NCBI GenBank assembly: GCA_030761205.1
Contig: JAULJL010000010.1
Location: forward strand, 501,001-565,000
Reading direction: 5' to 3'
Source of the DNA: Fremontodendron californicum
Taxonomy: Eukaryota > Streptophyta > Magnoliopsida > Malvales > Malvaceae
DNA: 64,000 nt
Below are positions 25,085 through 38,210 of the stretch, piece after piece; the stretch's first letter is position 1; every line of letters starts with the position of its first letter. Both the position numbers and the translations under genes were made by a program. Below the pieces are notes generated by a model. That model searched no databases. It saw only the letters and a list, made by a program, of their open reading frames with translations, and was not told where the DNA came from.

Positions 25085-26793
25085 TCAACCCACTAACCAC
25101 ATGAACACAGTGGACCAGAGTGTAAGTGAAATTGAGGCCAACCCATATGTCCACAACATTATCACAGAGCATTCGCTCTCTCCAGCTTTAAATAATTGGG
25201 TGATTGTGCCTGCAGTGCACCAAAACCAAACCTAATTATATATCATCTTTATTTCTATTACTAATTACTTAAATACCAAATGATCAACTCCTACCTACCT
25301 ACCTATATTCATTGCTGGAGGGAGTGCGTAGTGTAGCAGAAGAATGAACTGATATAATGGATCTGAGTGCACCAGACCAAACCGGACTGCAGTCTTTATG
25401 ATGACAATGCCCAACAAGGGCAGGATAACATATCGAACACCAATTACTCCAATTACCACTGACATGCAAATTCCTGGTCCTTTCAAACCTGAATAATAAT
25501 CCATCCACTTCCACTTAAAATTCATGAAATAGCTAGCTAGGGATGGATGGATGGATGGATAAAATGAACTACCAATTACCTCTTAGAAGGTTTCCTCCCA
25601 TTATCAGGGTGACGATTGGGATGGCTGCATCCCTGCGCATGCAATCAAACGTTCAAAAGGAAAAACAATTAAGTGGGAAACCATGCATCACGCATGCTTT
25701 AAAACAAATGTTCTTTATTTGAAAATATATATATATATATATATATATAAACGAGTAATAAAGAAAAAAGAAATCAGCATGCATGCAGCTCAATTCTATT
25801 AATTATCTCCATATATAGTTGATGTGGCAGGAAACCAAAACATTTATTCTACAGCGATTGATAGAGCATCAAAATGCACATGAAACCAGATAAGGTTTCT
25901 TTATAATCCTGACAATATTTACCATAAAATATTACATAATATAGAATCAGCTGGGTGCATGATGGACGTTACATATAATAATGCATACCCCAACAGAGAA
26001 GCAGAGTCTTGAACCACATGGAGGGGAGCATTACCACCAATTATTAGATTTCGAATTTGGGGAACTGCACCTATAGTGAACCCAATAAACTGTGCAAGAA
26101 AACAACGTACAAGGTCAGTCAGTCAGTCAGTCAGTCACAAGATCCCTTATCAGGAATTGTACTTCACATGATCAAGGAAAATAAATCAGCATGCATCAAA
26201 ATATCAAATCAAAGTTGTTTCAGGAAATTAAGGAAGCCAGCCATATATAGCTGCTATTTACAATGACTCCTCCAGACCACAAAAGTTACTATCTTATCTT
26301 CACTTCCTTGCTAGCTAGATTCAATCCGCAACCTGTCAACCTTTTCTCCATGTTTCGAATCTAATGAAACGGATCGGAGCAGTGCCTAGCTAGATTAATG
26401 TATGGGCGCGCCCGATATATAGGAGAATAATGCATGTCTTACTTAAATAGTGAGTAATATGTCTGCTATTTAGTAGCTAGCAACAACAATGCTTATATAA
26501 TGGAATTATAAAGCGTCCAAGGAAAGGAGGATACCGCTGCAGTAGTTGAAGGTGCAAATAAAGCCTTCAGATTGAGTTTTCGTGAAATTATCCTTAAACT
26601 CTGCCAGGTCTTGTCAAAATCTGATACCTGCCATAAAACACTTAAAGCAATCAAATTGTGATCCAATGAATAAAAAGAAACTCCTCAATGGCTGACAACA
26701 ACATGCATAGGAGATCTCCCAGATATAATTAAGTGAAAAGAGTACTGTAGTCTCTCTCTGTCCCTAAGATTTCAACTATCTTCCAGAAGTATT

Positions 26794-26833
<40 letters not shown>

Positions 26834-28986
26834 TAGGAAACTCTGTAATAGGGATTGTGTGAATATTGTGGTACAACAAGATTATACATCTGAATGTAAA
26901 AAACTTCGGTACGTACCATCAAATAGCATTACTTCTAAATTACTAGCATACTGGTATCCACAATTGTTCCTTCTCTTTAGTGAATTTTTTCCATAAGAAA
27001 AATATCACTTAGTTGATGATATATGAAGTCCAAGGTACCTACCAACTAGTGGTAACTTTTTTGTTTCTCAATGAAACAGTGAGAAAACACCAAATGCAAG
27101 TTATATAATTTGTATTATTTGTCTTTTAGGTAATAATAGAAACATAAAGAATATATATAATCAACAGAAACAGCATGGTTAGGCCTTAGGCCGGCTCCTT
27201 GTGAAAGAGTCCTCTTCCTTGAAAAGAGATATACTGACTGAACGAGTTCAAAGAAATCATCAATTTGAGACAGATCTCGGAAGTACCCAATCACACATGA
27301 ATCAACTACACATAGATAATACTATCAAACTAATTAATCCATGCATATAATATCCAACATATATATATATATATAGCAGACATTGGGAAATAGGAAATCA
27401 GAAAAGAAAAAGACTTGAGGCCAACTATATATGTTATATATATGGGTTGATATATATTATCCCCATTCTCTGCTTTTCTAGTACATACATGTTTATGCAT
27501 ATGTATGTACTCCTCATCCACACTCGTAATATCTGGAAAAGAAGTTTTCCAACATGGTTTGGTGGTATGAGAACATTGGTATCGCGCGTGAACAAGCATT
27601 TGATATCAATGACTATATATATGGAGAATGATGACCCAAAAAAGAAAAAAAAGAAAAAAAAATAAATAAATAAAAATCACTCCATATATCTTAATGATAG
27701 AAATGGATAATGGTGGAGAATATATAATAAGATATATAGGAGCAACCTTGACAGTTCCCTTGGACTTGGCGCATGAAAATGTCAATTGATCATGTGTATA
27801 CACAGAGATGGAGCAATCTTTGGAAGGAAGAAGAGCTTCGGAGTAATTCTCTTCACGTAAGGTTGGCATGCCCCCAGTACCAGTAGACTTCATAATTGTA
27901 GTTGAGTCATCTCCATTATTAACTTCTTTGTTGACCTTAGCTGAGGAAACTCGGACCATGTTGTATACGTAGGACCACAAGTAAATGGCTCCAATCTGAA
28001 GTATCAGAAAAAGAACTACTGATAAAAATGAATTAAGGCACTTTACTTAAGTTGTACTTCTTTCAATAATTTCTTTTGTATTTCTAGCAATAATAGTCTG
28101 GTGGTAGAAGGAGAAAGTGAGAGATATTTAGGTACATGCATGTCAGTCAGTTCCAGCAGATGACAGCTGTTTGAGACAATTAATGGCTGGCTATAACCAA
28201 ATTAAAAACAAAGGGTATGTATTTGTGCTTGTTATTCCTTATTTGATTAGGAAAAATTAACGAAAGAAAAGCAGATAATTAATGATTATTATATATTACC
28301 GCCATGGAAAGTGAAGCATAAGCCATTCCATACGTATGGCAAATGTCCGGAGCTCCAAAGGGACTGCCTTTCTCCGTACAGATTGCTGGAACGACAATTA
28401 AGGGCAAGTGTCCCACGTTTCCTGTTTAAATAAATTAACCCAAAAGATAATTACTTGGATTTATTTGAAGTATAGTATATATGAATAATACAAGATGCAA
28501 GTATGCAAGTTTGTGCATGGCAGGATATATATAAATTGTGTATGACAATTAATAATTCTGAAGCCTTCTTTCCCCTGAATTAATTTCTCTAGTGCCATCT
28601 GTGCGATGTAAGAAAAGGGATACTTAGGAAAACGATCGATCTATATAAGCTCATATTGACACATTTTGTGTAGAAAACCCATGCACCACGTCCTGGGGCA
28701 TTACATATTTGTCAATCAGATTGTCAATTTCTTTTATTAAGAATAAACTGTTGGGTGCATGCCTTGAACAAAAATCCAATCTTTGATTATCTACCATTTG
28801 TGAATGGCCAGTTTTAATTAGCAATGAAAGCAATGTGTCAAAAAAGTTTAGATTAGCCCTTCTGAACCATGCTACTTTCCTTGCTTAATTCTCTGACTTA
28901 ATTGCATGATAATGTGAATTTTTGCACTACTTTTCCTTGAAGGACCCTAATAAAGTATTACTACTGCAGCTGCTGCAATCAGCTTG

Positions 28987-29027
<41 letters not shown>

Positions 29028-29705
29028 GAAACCAAATAGGCGGCTATGCTAGCTTTTTCTGACTTCAGATGAAAGTACGACTATATATATGTATATACCT
29101 GCTGCACAGCAACCCAGTATAAGGCCTCTTAGATGTTGAGGAGCTTTTGTAATTTTTACTAGTACCCATCCTATTGCTGTGCCAATAATAAATGTAATCA
29201 GGATATTGAATGGCATGAACCACCTGCGTATTACAATTATATTGAATTCAAAGAAGAAAAATTAGCTCACACCAGAAACAACAGTTATCACTATAACTAA
29301 TTAAACATGATTGAGTACTCAGAACTGAACTCACAACAAAACAATGCTCTCAAAGGTAATTGTTTTGGCCAGGTTGCTACAGACCAATGCTGGATTGAAC
29401 ACGAAAAAAACAACCTGATCATCGCAGACAAAAATCGTGGTTCTAATTAGTTATGAAGTTCCTCAGATTAACAAATCGTTAATTTCTAAGTTTTCCTATC
29501 GCATGGCAATGAGAAATATTATGATATACAACGGAAATCTGAGAACATATATATATATATTATGACTTACATTATTCAGCTGCTTCCTCGCATTCTCCCC
29601 CATAACATCTATACGATCCAAGGCAAGAAACGAACCAAGTGCTGTCAGCAGGAGCACTTTCATAATTGGCATAGAAGCAACGACAAACAAATCTAGAATC
29701 CTCAT
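25085..29705 (-). CDS. PIN-LIKES (PILS) auxin efflux carrier-family membrane protein
   Basis: A member of the auxin efflux carrier (Mem_trans) family, PILS branch. PILS proteins sit in the endoplasmic reticulum and affect intracellular auxin. Ten exons (minus strand): 29571-29705, 29335-29414, 29099-29223, 28300-28421, 27747-27995, 26535-26627, 25989-26089, 25580-25632, 25303-25488, 25085-25209. They join in frame to 422 aa, a normal PILS length. The first exon gives MRILDLFVVASMPIMKVLLL. Five hydrophobic segments come before a hydrophilic loop (about residues 185-255, exon 5) and five after it. Family motifs seen are AAGNVGHLPL (exons 3-4), IGGNAPLHVVQDS (exon 7) and HYALPPAMNIGTITQLF (exons 9-10). 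The last exon is short and easily missed. The closest paralogue number (PILS1/3 group) is a guess. Confidence 0.93.
26116..26137. repeat. (GTCA)n microsatellite in a PILS intron
   Basis: About five GTCA units in the intron between exons 6 and 7. Other microsatellites in this gene: GGAT repeat near 25543-25560, (AT)n at 25726-25748, 26798-26830 and 28988-29024. Confidence 0.9.
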
Positions 29706-30024
29706 CGTATCAATTCTTCTAACGTTTCAAATACAAGCCACTCCTGCTCAAAGATGAAAAGTTTTAAATACACGCTTATTAAAGCCTTATGTTGTGCTAT
29801 GCTACTTGTAAGTTTGCATTATGTTATGCTACTTGTAAGTTTGCATGCCTAAACAAAGCCTTCTAATTAGTAAACCAAGGAAGGATACTACAGTCAAACT
29901 TTTAAGTTTTTTTTTTTTTCTTTCCCCCTTTTAAAAGGGTCCTTGTGTCACAGGCATGGCCTTTTTTAGCCTATTGACTGGAGTGGTCTTTTAGCCTAAT
30001 AATAAACTTTGGATGTAGGATTAA

Positions 30025-30153
30025 GGATTTATATTTGATGTACTGATAGTACTCTATAAATCTATACGTTGTGAGTGAACCAGATGATATCACCTCATTA
30101 AAAAATTTTAAAAATAAATACAGATAATATGTCAATGCATTAAATATAAACCC
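30025..30153. mobile_element. MITE, 9-bp TSD type (family M, copy 2)
   Basis: A 129-bp element with inverted ends: left GGATTTATATTTGATGTACT, right in reverse complement GGGTTTATATTTAATGCATT. The flanks are TAGGATTAA (30016-30024) and TAGGACTAA (30155-30163), a 9-bp duplication with one change; counting the preceding G on both sides gives 10 bp. It carries the block AGATGATATCACCTCATTAA also found near 63356-63376. It lies upstream of the PILS gene. Confidence 0.7.
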
Positions 30154-30163
30154 GTAGGACTAA

Positions 30164-31789
30164 TTAGTATACCCTTGCATTATGTGACACTAAGCCAAGC
30201 CCTTGAGGGATCTGCATTAATTCATCATTTGGAGTTGGGATGCTGTACTGCTCCTGATTCACAGATGATACCTCGAGGATATCTCTGAGACCTAGACCTC
30301 AATTCTGTATATATATTTTCAAGATCACACTAATACACATCTAATATCAGACTTTAGCAGTAGACAGTACACACCTAAACAACCTGACACAAAAATTGAA
30401 GTTAATTTTATTCTTTTGCAATACTGCTATATATAATTACACAAGTTGCCCAAGTTCCTTAATTAATTATTAAGTTGTAACTAAAAATAGAATAGGAATA
30501 CTACAGCCCTTCTTGTTATGATCAACATATCTATTGAAATGTACGAGGCTTTTAGAGAAGAAAAGCATACTAGCAGAGGTAATTAAGTGGTTACAGTTAA
30601 TTGCTGCTCTAATTAAATTGATCTATATTGAATAAAAAATTGTGAAATGCCTCGTACAGATTAATGTAATGTGGCCGAAAACGGATGGAAAAAGTGGAAT
30701 GCAAGAAGAAGAGCGCGAAGTCCACCCACCACACCTTTCTTCTTCACTCGCCCAACATTTCATTGGAGATAATAAGAGGCTTGGGAATGTAGGTAATATA
30801 TATATATATATATTTTTAAATAAAAAAAAAAAAAAAGATGGGACTTTGGAATGAAAATAAAGTTAACAAGTTTGAAGGTGAATGGGGATTGGGGAGGGGA
30901 TAGGATGCTCGGGAGTGAAGAAATAAGGACGGAAGTATAACTAATCTATGGCTGGTTGGTCTGGCTTTGACCTTTTGAAGCCATTTATATTTGCTTAAGA
31001 GCGACTGAGGGTGGGTTGATAAAACATTTTTGGATGATATATTTGGTTTAGAACAAGAAACAATTAATAAACGAAGAGGGAAAGAGAAAGGAGTCAGCAG
31101 CAGAGCAGGTGTGGCCCAGACATGTCCGTGACTGACTTTGGACCCACGCACCACCCCAGAATGAATCTTAACAAACCAACGCATTTTATCTTCATCGATC
31201 CTTTCAGTTTTAAGAGATTCAAGCCCTCCTTCCTGTTACCTTCCTTGTGTTACTTTTAACTTAGCTCTGCTCTGCTCTGGTCCACACTTGCTCACCACCT
31301 TCTTCCCGTTTCGCAGTACAACACCAACAATATTATTTATGAGATCGATCTAAATACACTCATTCGCACTGCAATGCATCCAGATGGCATCTATTCCTCA
31401 CTCTCACATCACATCACATGTCAAGCATATCATTTTCAGATTTTATTGTTGCAACTCCATTAGACTTTTGTAGAACCACCGTTGTATCCTCTTTCTTTTA
31501 TTACAAATCAGGAAAGTTCGCATGAGCAACAGCAAAATTGTCACATATAATCTCATCAGAACTATCAAATGGCATTCCCGGGAGAGTTCCTCTGTTTGGG
31601 TTTGATGACATATATAGGGGATTTTAAAACTAGACACTTGTTCTTTATTTGGAGATTGGAGAGGGCATATAATATACTACATATGCAGGCTTCCTACATC
31701 CACTAAATACCATAATATATACTTTAACTTTTTCTTCAAAAGAATTATATGATATGATGACAGATACATCCGATGATCAATCACAACCC

Positions 31790-31857
<68 letters not shown>

Positions 31858-32729
31858 GTATTTAGCCACATCATCTAGTGATTCTGTTATTGAATTACAA
31901 CCCCTTAATTTGTCAAATTAATATTCATGAAATTAAGTGATAAACAAAACAAAACTAAAGTAATTGAAATTGTTATGGTTCTTGAACAAGGTTAGGTTAG
32001 GAGAATGCTAGCATCTCTTGTCAGTTGTCATATTATTGTGTATCTCCTCTGTAGGTTTCAAAAAAAGTTTCTCCAGCACATGAAGACATAGGATAGGAAA
32101 CCTGGAATGTAGATGAAATTCCTAACAACTTCTACTAGTTTCTTTAAACAATACCACCCTCCTTCAGTTCAAACCCCATATATACTTGATTTTGCATTCT
32201 GGTTGGGTAAACAATTAAAAAGCCTCTACTTGATTTGCATCATTTATTTTACCATTTGCCTATTATACTAATATAATGCTCAAAATTAATTCAAACCTAA
32301 GAAGATTTTCTCCGGACTCCAACCATGCACTGACCCAAGAAGCTATGACTCAAAGGGCTATCTCCATTCCATATCTGAACCTCTTCTGCAAGCAGAAAAC
32401 GTAAGACAGGCGTACAACACTCCCAACATGACCCATGAATTAATTCTGACTTCTGACAAAGCAGACAAAACTGCTGGTGCTGGGTAATCTGAACCTAATC
32501 AAACACAAGCATTAAACACCATTGGGGACAATTCTCATCTCCAAGAAAACTTATACTTCTTAGCATCAAGATAGATACTAGACTTATATTGAACACTAGC
32601 GTCCAAAAAAGCCGGAGCCTTTAACAATAGAAAGGACAGTGGGTAGTGGAGAAGTTATAAATGACAGTGGATTGAGTGGAGAGGTTACATTATAAGAAGT
32701 GTTTTATTCACATTATTGATGTCTTTTTA
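30164..32729. other. Gene-poor spacer upstream of PILS
   Basis: AT-rich DNA without a supported gene. The open frames at 30642-31184 on both strands overlap each other and show no domain. A compound (CT)n(AT)n microsatellite lies at about 31788-31851. The region ends at the edge of an old split LTR at 32730. Confidence 0.5.
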
Positions 32730-32758
32730 TGTCGAGGTGGTCCTCTTGGTGGTCTGAG
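32730..32758 (-). mobile_element. Left piece of an old LTR split by Copia element A
   Basis: This 29-bp piece continues directly into 58150 once element A and one copy of its TSD are removed. TGTCGAG at 32730 would be the inverted partner of TGTTGAG at the other end (58644, minus strand). The large piece is described at 58150-58644. Confidence 0.4.
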
Positions 32759-33248
32759 TGTTGGATCCTTAATCTAACATTGGGCTTATATGTGAATAAT
32801 TATGTGTCGTAGACTGTCAAATAAGGTTAAGCTCATTTAAAATGGTGTACTGAAGTTTGGGTAATTTGGGCTTTAATGTATTTAATAGGGTGTTGGCCTC
32901 TAATGTGTAGAGACTTAAGGGTAATTTTTATTTTTATGATAGGTTAAAATGGAAATACCAAAAGATAACAAAGTAGTTATCTATGAATAGTGGTTACAGT
33001 CCCCAGATCACACGTATTGTATTCTATTCTTTTCTGACATCCATCATTAGAAAGAGAACGAGAGAAAACAAAAGGATTCTCTAAGAGAACGTGTTGATCT
33101 GGAAGACATACCGCAAGGCTCTGGAGAGTAATTGGTTGTCATGGATTCAGGTACGCTTCCGCATTTTAATCTGTTAATTCTTGGTGATTTAACATGAATG
33201 TTTCCTAGGGTTTGAGAGATGTTTTATATCTAAAGATATTTTCTAACA
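32759..33248 (+). repeat. 5' LTR of Copia A
   Basis: 490 bp, TG...CA ends, nearly the same as 57654-58144. It is followed after two bases by the primer-binding site resembling the initiator-Met tRNA 3' end. Confidence 0.92.
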
Positions 33249-33989
33249 ATTGGCATCAGAGCCTCTTTATGTTGAATCATTAAGGATATATATAAAGATA
33301 TTTATTTATTTTTTACCGACGGCCGTGTGGTCACGCCAGTAAGGACAATCGCAGAGGCATAAAAAGAGCGGCGACCTTGGCCGCCGTCAAGGACAGCCAC
33401 GACGTCATAAGCAAAAAAAAAAATGGGGGGGCTTTTGCCACTGGCGGCGTTTGGCTACTAGATCACCTATGGGTTGAACAAACCCCTAAGGTTTGAGGAA
33501 CCATGCGTTGACTTTGATCAAGCGTTGACTTTGACTGTGACCAATTTTTTTTGGGGTCAATTTTGATGCAATTTAAATTTGAATATTGGTATATTCATAT
33601 ATATTTTGGGATGAATTAATTGTAACAACATGTTACCAAAGTGACCTCTTTTGTGGAAATTAATTTGTTTTGGAATAAACGATTGTGTGCATGTAACTTA
33701 TGTGAATATTGGTCGGTCCAAATGAAGGTTGATATTTAACAGAATTGCATAGGCACCTGTGGTAATAAACATGTGATGATTATTCGGTTTTACATGTGAA
33801 CAATACATCGGCCCAAAGGAAGATTTATTGTTCTACATGTTTCTTATTATCAGTGTTTGATTACTAAGCCAAGATATCACTTACAAATTTATATTTTTGT
33901 CCAAAGACAAAATATTAATGGAGTGCCCGGTATCTTGAGATGGAGTTTACCTCTATTTAATTTTGTTGTTATTTCTGTTATAAAACTTA

Positions 33990-34253
33990 TGTGAGCTTGT
34001 TTTGTTTGTTTGTTGTTCTCTATGTTCAGCTACAACCACTCCTACTAATATTTCTGCCAACATGAACGCTATTCCTATGCTCAATGGCACAAATTTCAAG
34101 TCATGGCAAGAGAACCTCTTAATAGTTCTCGAAGTCATGGATCTCGACCTTGCGTTAAGGGCTGATTCTCCTGCACCTCTTAAGCATAAGAGTACCTCTG
34201 ATGAAAAGAGGGATATGGAAAAGTGGGAGAAATCAAATCGCATGTGTATGATG
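33990..34253 (+). pseudogene. Copia A gag, 5' part
   Basis: The frame from the ATG at 34062 encodes a Copia gag N terminus: GTNFKSWQENLLIVLEVMDL is the usual substrate-like UBN2/gag start. It is cut after ...KSNRMCMM by a solo LTR at 34254. The frame resumes at 36080. Upstream (33263-34061) is the untranslated leader. Confidence 0.8.
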
Positions 34254-36074
34254 TGTTGGTTTATGCCCTAGGGACAATCAGATTGGACATGGGATGTACA
34301 GTTAATAATGCAAACCCATCACTATTCGTTAGTGATACAAGGTTTTCCTTCATGTTAGTACAATGATAAAGAGTTATTATATACTAATTGGATGAAACCC
34401 ATGAAACACAATGGCCTTGCAAAGGAACTGTAAAGAGTTACAATTATGAGGATCCTTATGCATCAAAGCTGTGTTTCTAAACAGTTCCTGGTCATTGTAT
34501 TGTCAAGACAGGGTATTGACAATGCTCAAAGACTGGCATGTGTTAAGCCTCCATATACATGGTGCATGCAACTGATCTCATAGGTTGAAGTATGAGATAC
34601 TTGGGGATAACATATGGGTGCTTATTAGAGAACAAGTTCAATGAACATGGCTCGCTGTGAGAACTCCATTTGGTATTGTCACTCAAGTGTCTATGGAAAC
34701 GTTCTCACGTGTCAGTCGTGTAAGTAGTCCTCTGACTTGTGATACCAGGTCATCTTGTATGGAGAGTGTCATACTTTGATTCCATCACGAACGGGTTCCA
34801 AATGAAGGGATGCTTATGTAGGATGGTTTTAGGTATGACATGAACCATACGAAGATGGATGAGTGATCCAAAGAGGATTCACCACTTCAAGTGACATTTG
34901 AAACACATCTCATATGTTCTTGGCTTAAGTTAACTTGATGGAATCTCTAGCCAGAGTATAATGAATTTAGGAGAAATAGTTTCTCTAAGTTCACAAAGTT
35001 AACCAAAAGCTGCAAGAAATAATATGGATTGAACATGAGTAGACACTGCACCATGCTCATGGTCTTTCCGGGATATTTGGTGAAAAGACCGAATTATACT
35101 GATAGACTAAACACGAAAGGTTATGTCAAGACTAACTTGACCCTCCAATATTTGGGTGATCATGATGACTTGCTAGAGTCTGCTTATGATCTATGAGTAT
35201 AAATTAATTAGATTAATTTATATTCATTGCCAACATATTGAAAGCCTAATGGGTCACACATAGAAAGGTGAATTAAGAGATTAAAATGGAATGAGCTTAA
35301 TTGATTAAATTGGAAATTTAATCAATAGGGACTTAATTAAATAGTTTAATTAAGTTGAAGGACTTAAGTGCAAATACATAAGAGTTATTGCCCTTAGTCT
35401 AAACCCTGGAGTGATTGCCACCCCCTATATAAATAACATGTTGCCGTCCAAGTTAAATAGCTAAGTGGCCTAGCCGTATATGTGATATGCTTAGAGGCTT
35501 TGGTGTCTTCTTGATTTCTTGACTTCTTCCTTGCCTCTTCATGGATTGCTAGAGAGAAAACGTTTCTTTCAAGAGAGCAAAGGCATAGAGTGCAGAAGAA
35601 AGAAGACCAAGATAACCCTTCTTGGTTGGTGCACCAAACCCGGAGAAGGAAGAAAAATCGTTTTTCTTCTTCTTGGTGCTTATGAAGCATTCAGCCATGG
35701 ATGTTTAGATGGGGAGAGGTTTTTAAACCTAAACCAAGCATGGTTTTCAGCAGGACTCCATTCCTACCTTATGAAGGTTCTCTTGATCATCTTGTGTGGA
35801 TTACCGTTAGAGGCTAGACACTTGTGTGGCTTGAAGTCTCGTATTGACTGCTTGATGTTCAAGATTGAGTGGGCTATTTGTAAATTCAAGATTACTAGAT
35901 CTTTGAGTTAAAGTGTGAATCTTAATCAGATGTATGATTTAAAATTACAAGATCGCATTAAAATTTTACAAGTATGATCCTGTAAGATTCGACTATCTCT
36001 TTATTTATTATTCTGTTGCGTTCATGTTCTTCTTTAATTCGATTATTGTTTGAGCATGAGGTCGAATCCTAACA
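34254..36074 (+). mobile_element. Solo LTR 1 (family L) inside Copia A gag
   Basis: 1821 bp with ends TGTTGGTTTATGCC and GTCGAATCCTAACA, flanked by perfect duplications TGATG (34249-34253 and 36075-36079). It has no internal region, so it is a solo LTR left by recombination between the two LTRs. It is closely similar to 43958-45772 and, in reverse, to the LTRs of element D (47700-48795, 55821-57466). The ORF at 35519-35911 has no domain I recognise. Confidence 0.88.
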
Positions 36075-36079
36075 TGATG

Positions 36080-36719
36080 ATCATGAGGAAAGTTATTCCG
36101 GAAGTATTCGAGGGCACACTGTCCGAAAAGATTACTACGGCTAAGAAGTTCCTTACAGATATTGAAAAAAGGTTTGTCAAGAACGAAAAGGCTGAGATAG
36201 GTATGCTATTGACAAGTCTAATTTCAATGAGATACAAAGGCAAAGGAAATATCAGGGAGTACATCATGGAGATGCTCATCTTGCTTCAAATTTGAAAGCA
36301 CTTAAGCTAGAACTTTCTGAGGACTTGCTAGTGCATCTGGTTTTGATATCCCTTCCGACACAATTTAGCCAGTTTAAGGTGAGCTACAACTGTCAGAAAG
36401 AGACTTGGTCTCTGAATAAGCTCATCTCATACTATGTTCAGGAAGAGAAAAGATTGAAGCAAGATAAGACTGAGAGTGTTCAAATGGCCTCAACCTCTAA
36501 GAACAAGGACAAAGTAAACAAAAGGAAGAAGGATAAGGAAGCTGCAAAAACAACACCTCAAAAAAAAAACAACAAAAGAAACCGGGTCAATCGGAAGGTT
36601 CTGGTCTGCGGAGTTGAAGGGCATCAGAAAAAGCATTGCACCAACTACCACGCATGGCGTGCTAAGAAAGGTATGCTTCTCAATTTGGTTTGTTCTGAGG
36701 TTAATTTAACTTCGGTACC
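36080..36719 (+). pseudogene. Copia A gag, 3' part with damaged zinc knuckle
   Basis: Continues the gag frame after solo LTR 1 (RKVIPEVFEGTLSEKITTAK), then shifts frame near 36280-36295 and resumes as ASNLKALKLELSEDLLVHL. The nucleocapsid motif reads VCGVEGHQKKHC, where the first Cys of the expected CX2CX4HX4C appears lost. It is cut at 36719 by element B. Confidence 0.8.
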
Positions 36720-38210
36720 TGTTATCGATTTTCACCACACAAGTGCACGTATCGTAACAAGTAATATAGTTTAAAGTAAAGAGTCGAACCCACGAGGAAT
36801 TCTCACTAGATTTGCTAAGTACTAAAATTAAAACAATCTTATCTTATCTAAACAAATAATTAAATATGATAATCAAACTAATTAAAAGAAACTAATAATA
36901 AAAGCAAGTAAATTAAAAAGATGGATTAAATTAAATGAGAAAAGCCTAGGATTACAATTTCCCTCAACACTTCGCTTGAACCTCTCCCACCCTATTAACT
37001 TGATTAATGATCTTGAGTTGTTAACTTAGAGTTCTAATCTATTTATAAGTATCTGTCGATGGTCTTATAAAAATATTTCTCTTAACTAATTAACTATATA
37101 TCTATGATAATTGAATTGAAGAGAAACTCATTAAGCTTAGGCTCTAACAATGGTTACACATGACATGTAAGTATATTTTTACCCTACATGCAGATCAATT
37201 CATCCTAATAAATGAATATGAAACATGTGTCATTCAATCCATGTCTAACACTAAACTCCCTATGTCTAGTTGTATTTAGGTTACCAAATCAATCTAATTG
37301 ATGGCCAGTCAACTAGAAGCATTAAGAACAAGATTGAACAAACAACTCAAAAACCATTAAATCAAGCTAAAGAGATAAAATAAATTCAAACTACATGTTG
37401 AGTTCCATTGCAATCCTAGTAAAATAAGTTTAGTTCATGATAATTAAAGAAAACAAATATCCAAGGAGTTTCACCATCACCATCAATACAAGAAAAATAA
37501 AGAAGAGAAAAGAGAATAGAGAAAACTAAGGGGTGTCAAATCTTGAGTCTTCAATCTTCACAAATCTTCTTATCTCCTTGAAAGTTTTTGGTGGCTACTC
37601 TCCTATCAGGAGAATTAGGTTTTTAGAACTCAATTCCCCTTTATTTTAAGCTTAAAAAGTCCTATTTATAGTGCCTTAGAAACTTGGAGTCAGAAACTTC
37701 ACGTCTAAGCAACAGGTGAGTATTTTTCTCCTTTTTTGATTTTTTTTCGTCTTCCAAAACAGTCCGCTAGGCGCCGGACATGCTGTCTGCTCCGGATTCT
37801 GTCATCTTTGCAAACTTCGTCAACTGATTTAGATAGGCAAAGTTTGTCTGATTTGGACAAGTAAACTACTGTTGGAAAGGTATGGAAGTCATATTCAAAA
37901 GTCAAGAAGGAAGTTTTCTTTAATAAAGACTTTAAGATCATGTTTTTCTTGAAACAAGCTCCGGAGGTCGAATCTGCCTACACGTTGCTTTGCACCAATT
38001 TTCGTCTTTTCGCACTGTGAAGCTCCTTCTCACTTTGGACCTATAAAAATACAGAAATACTAATTTAATAACTAATTTAAACATGAAATAAATAATTAAA
38101 ATTAATCTAAAAACAATTAAAAATAATTAATTCCAAATAAAAATCTCAAGGACTTCGCCGATTTAAATGCATAAAAGGTGGCAAAATAACTATATTTCCT
38201 AGAGTTATCG
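36720..38210 (-). repeat. 3' LTR of element B (left copy)
   Basis: 1491 bp, very similar to 41016-42505. On the plus strand it starts TGTTATCGATTTTC and ends AGAGTTATCG, where the right copy ends in A. Confidence 0.9.
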
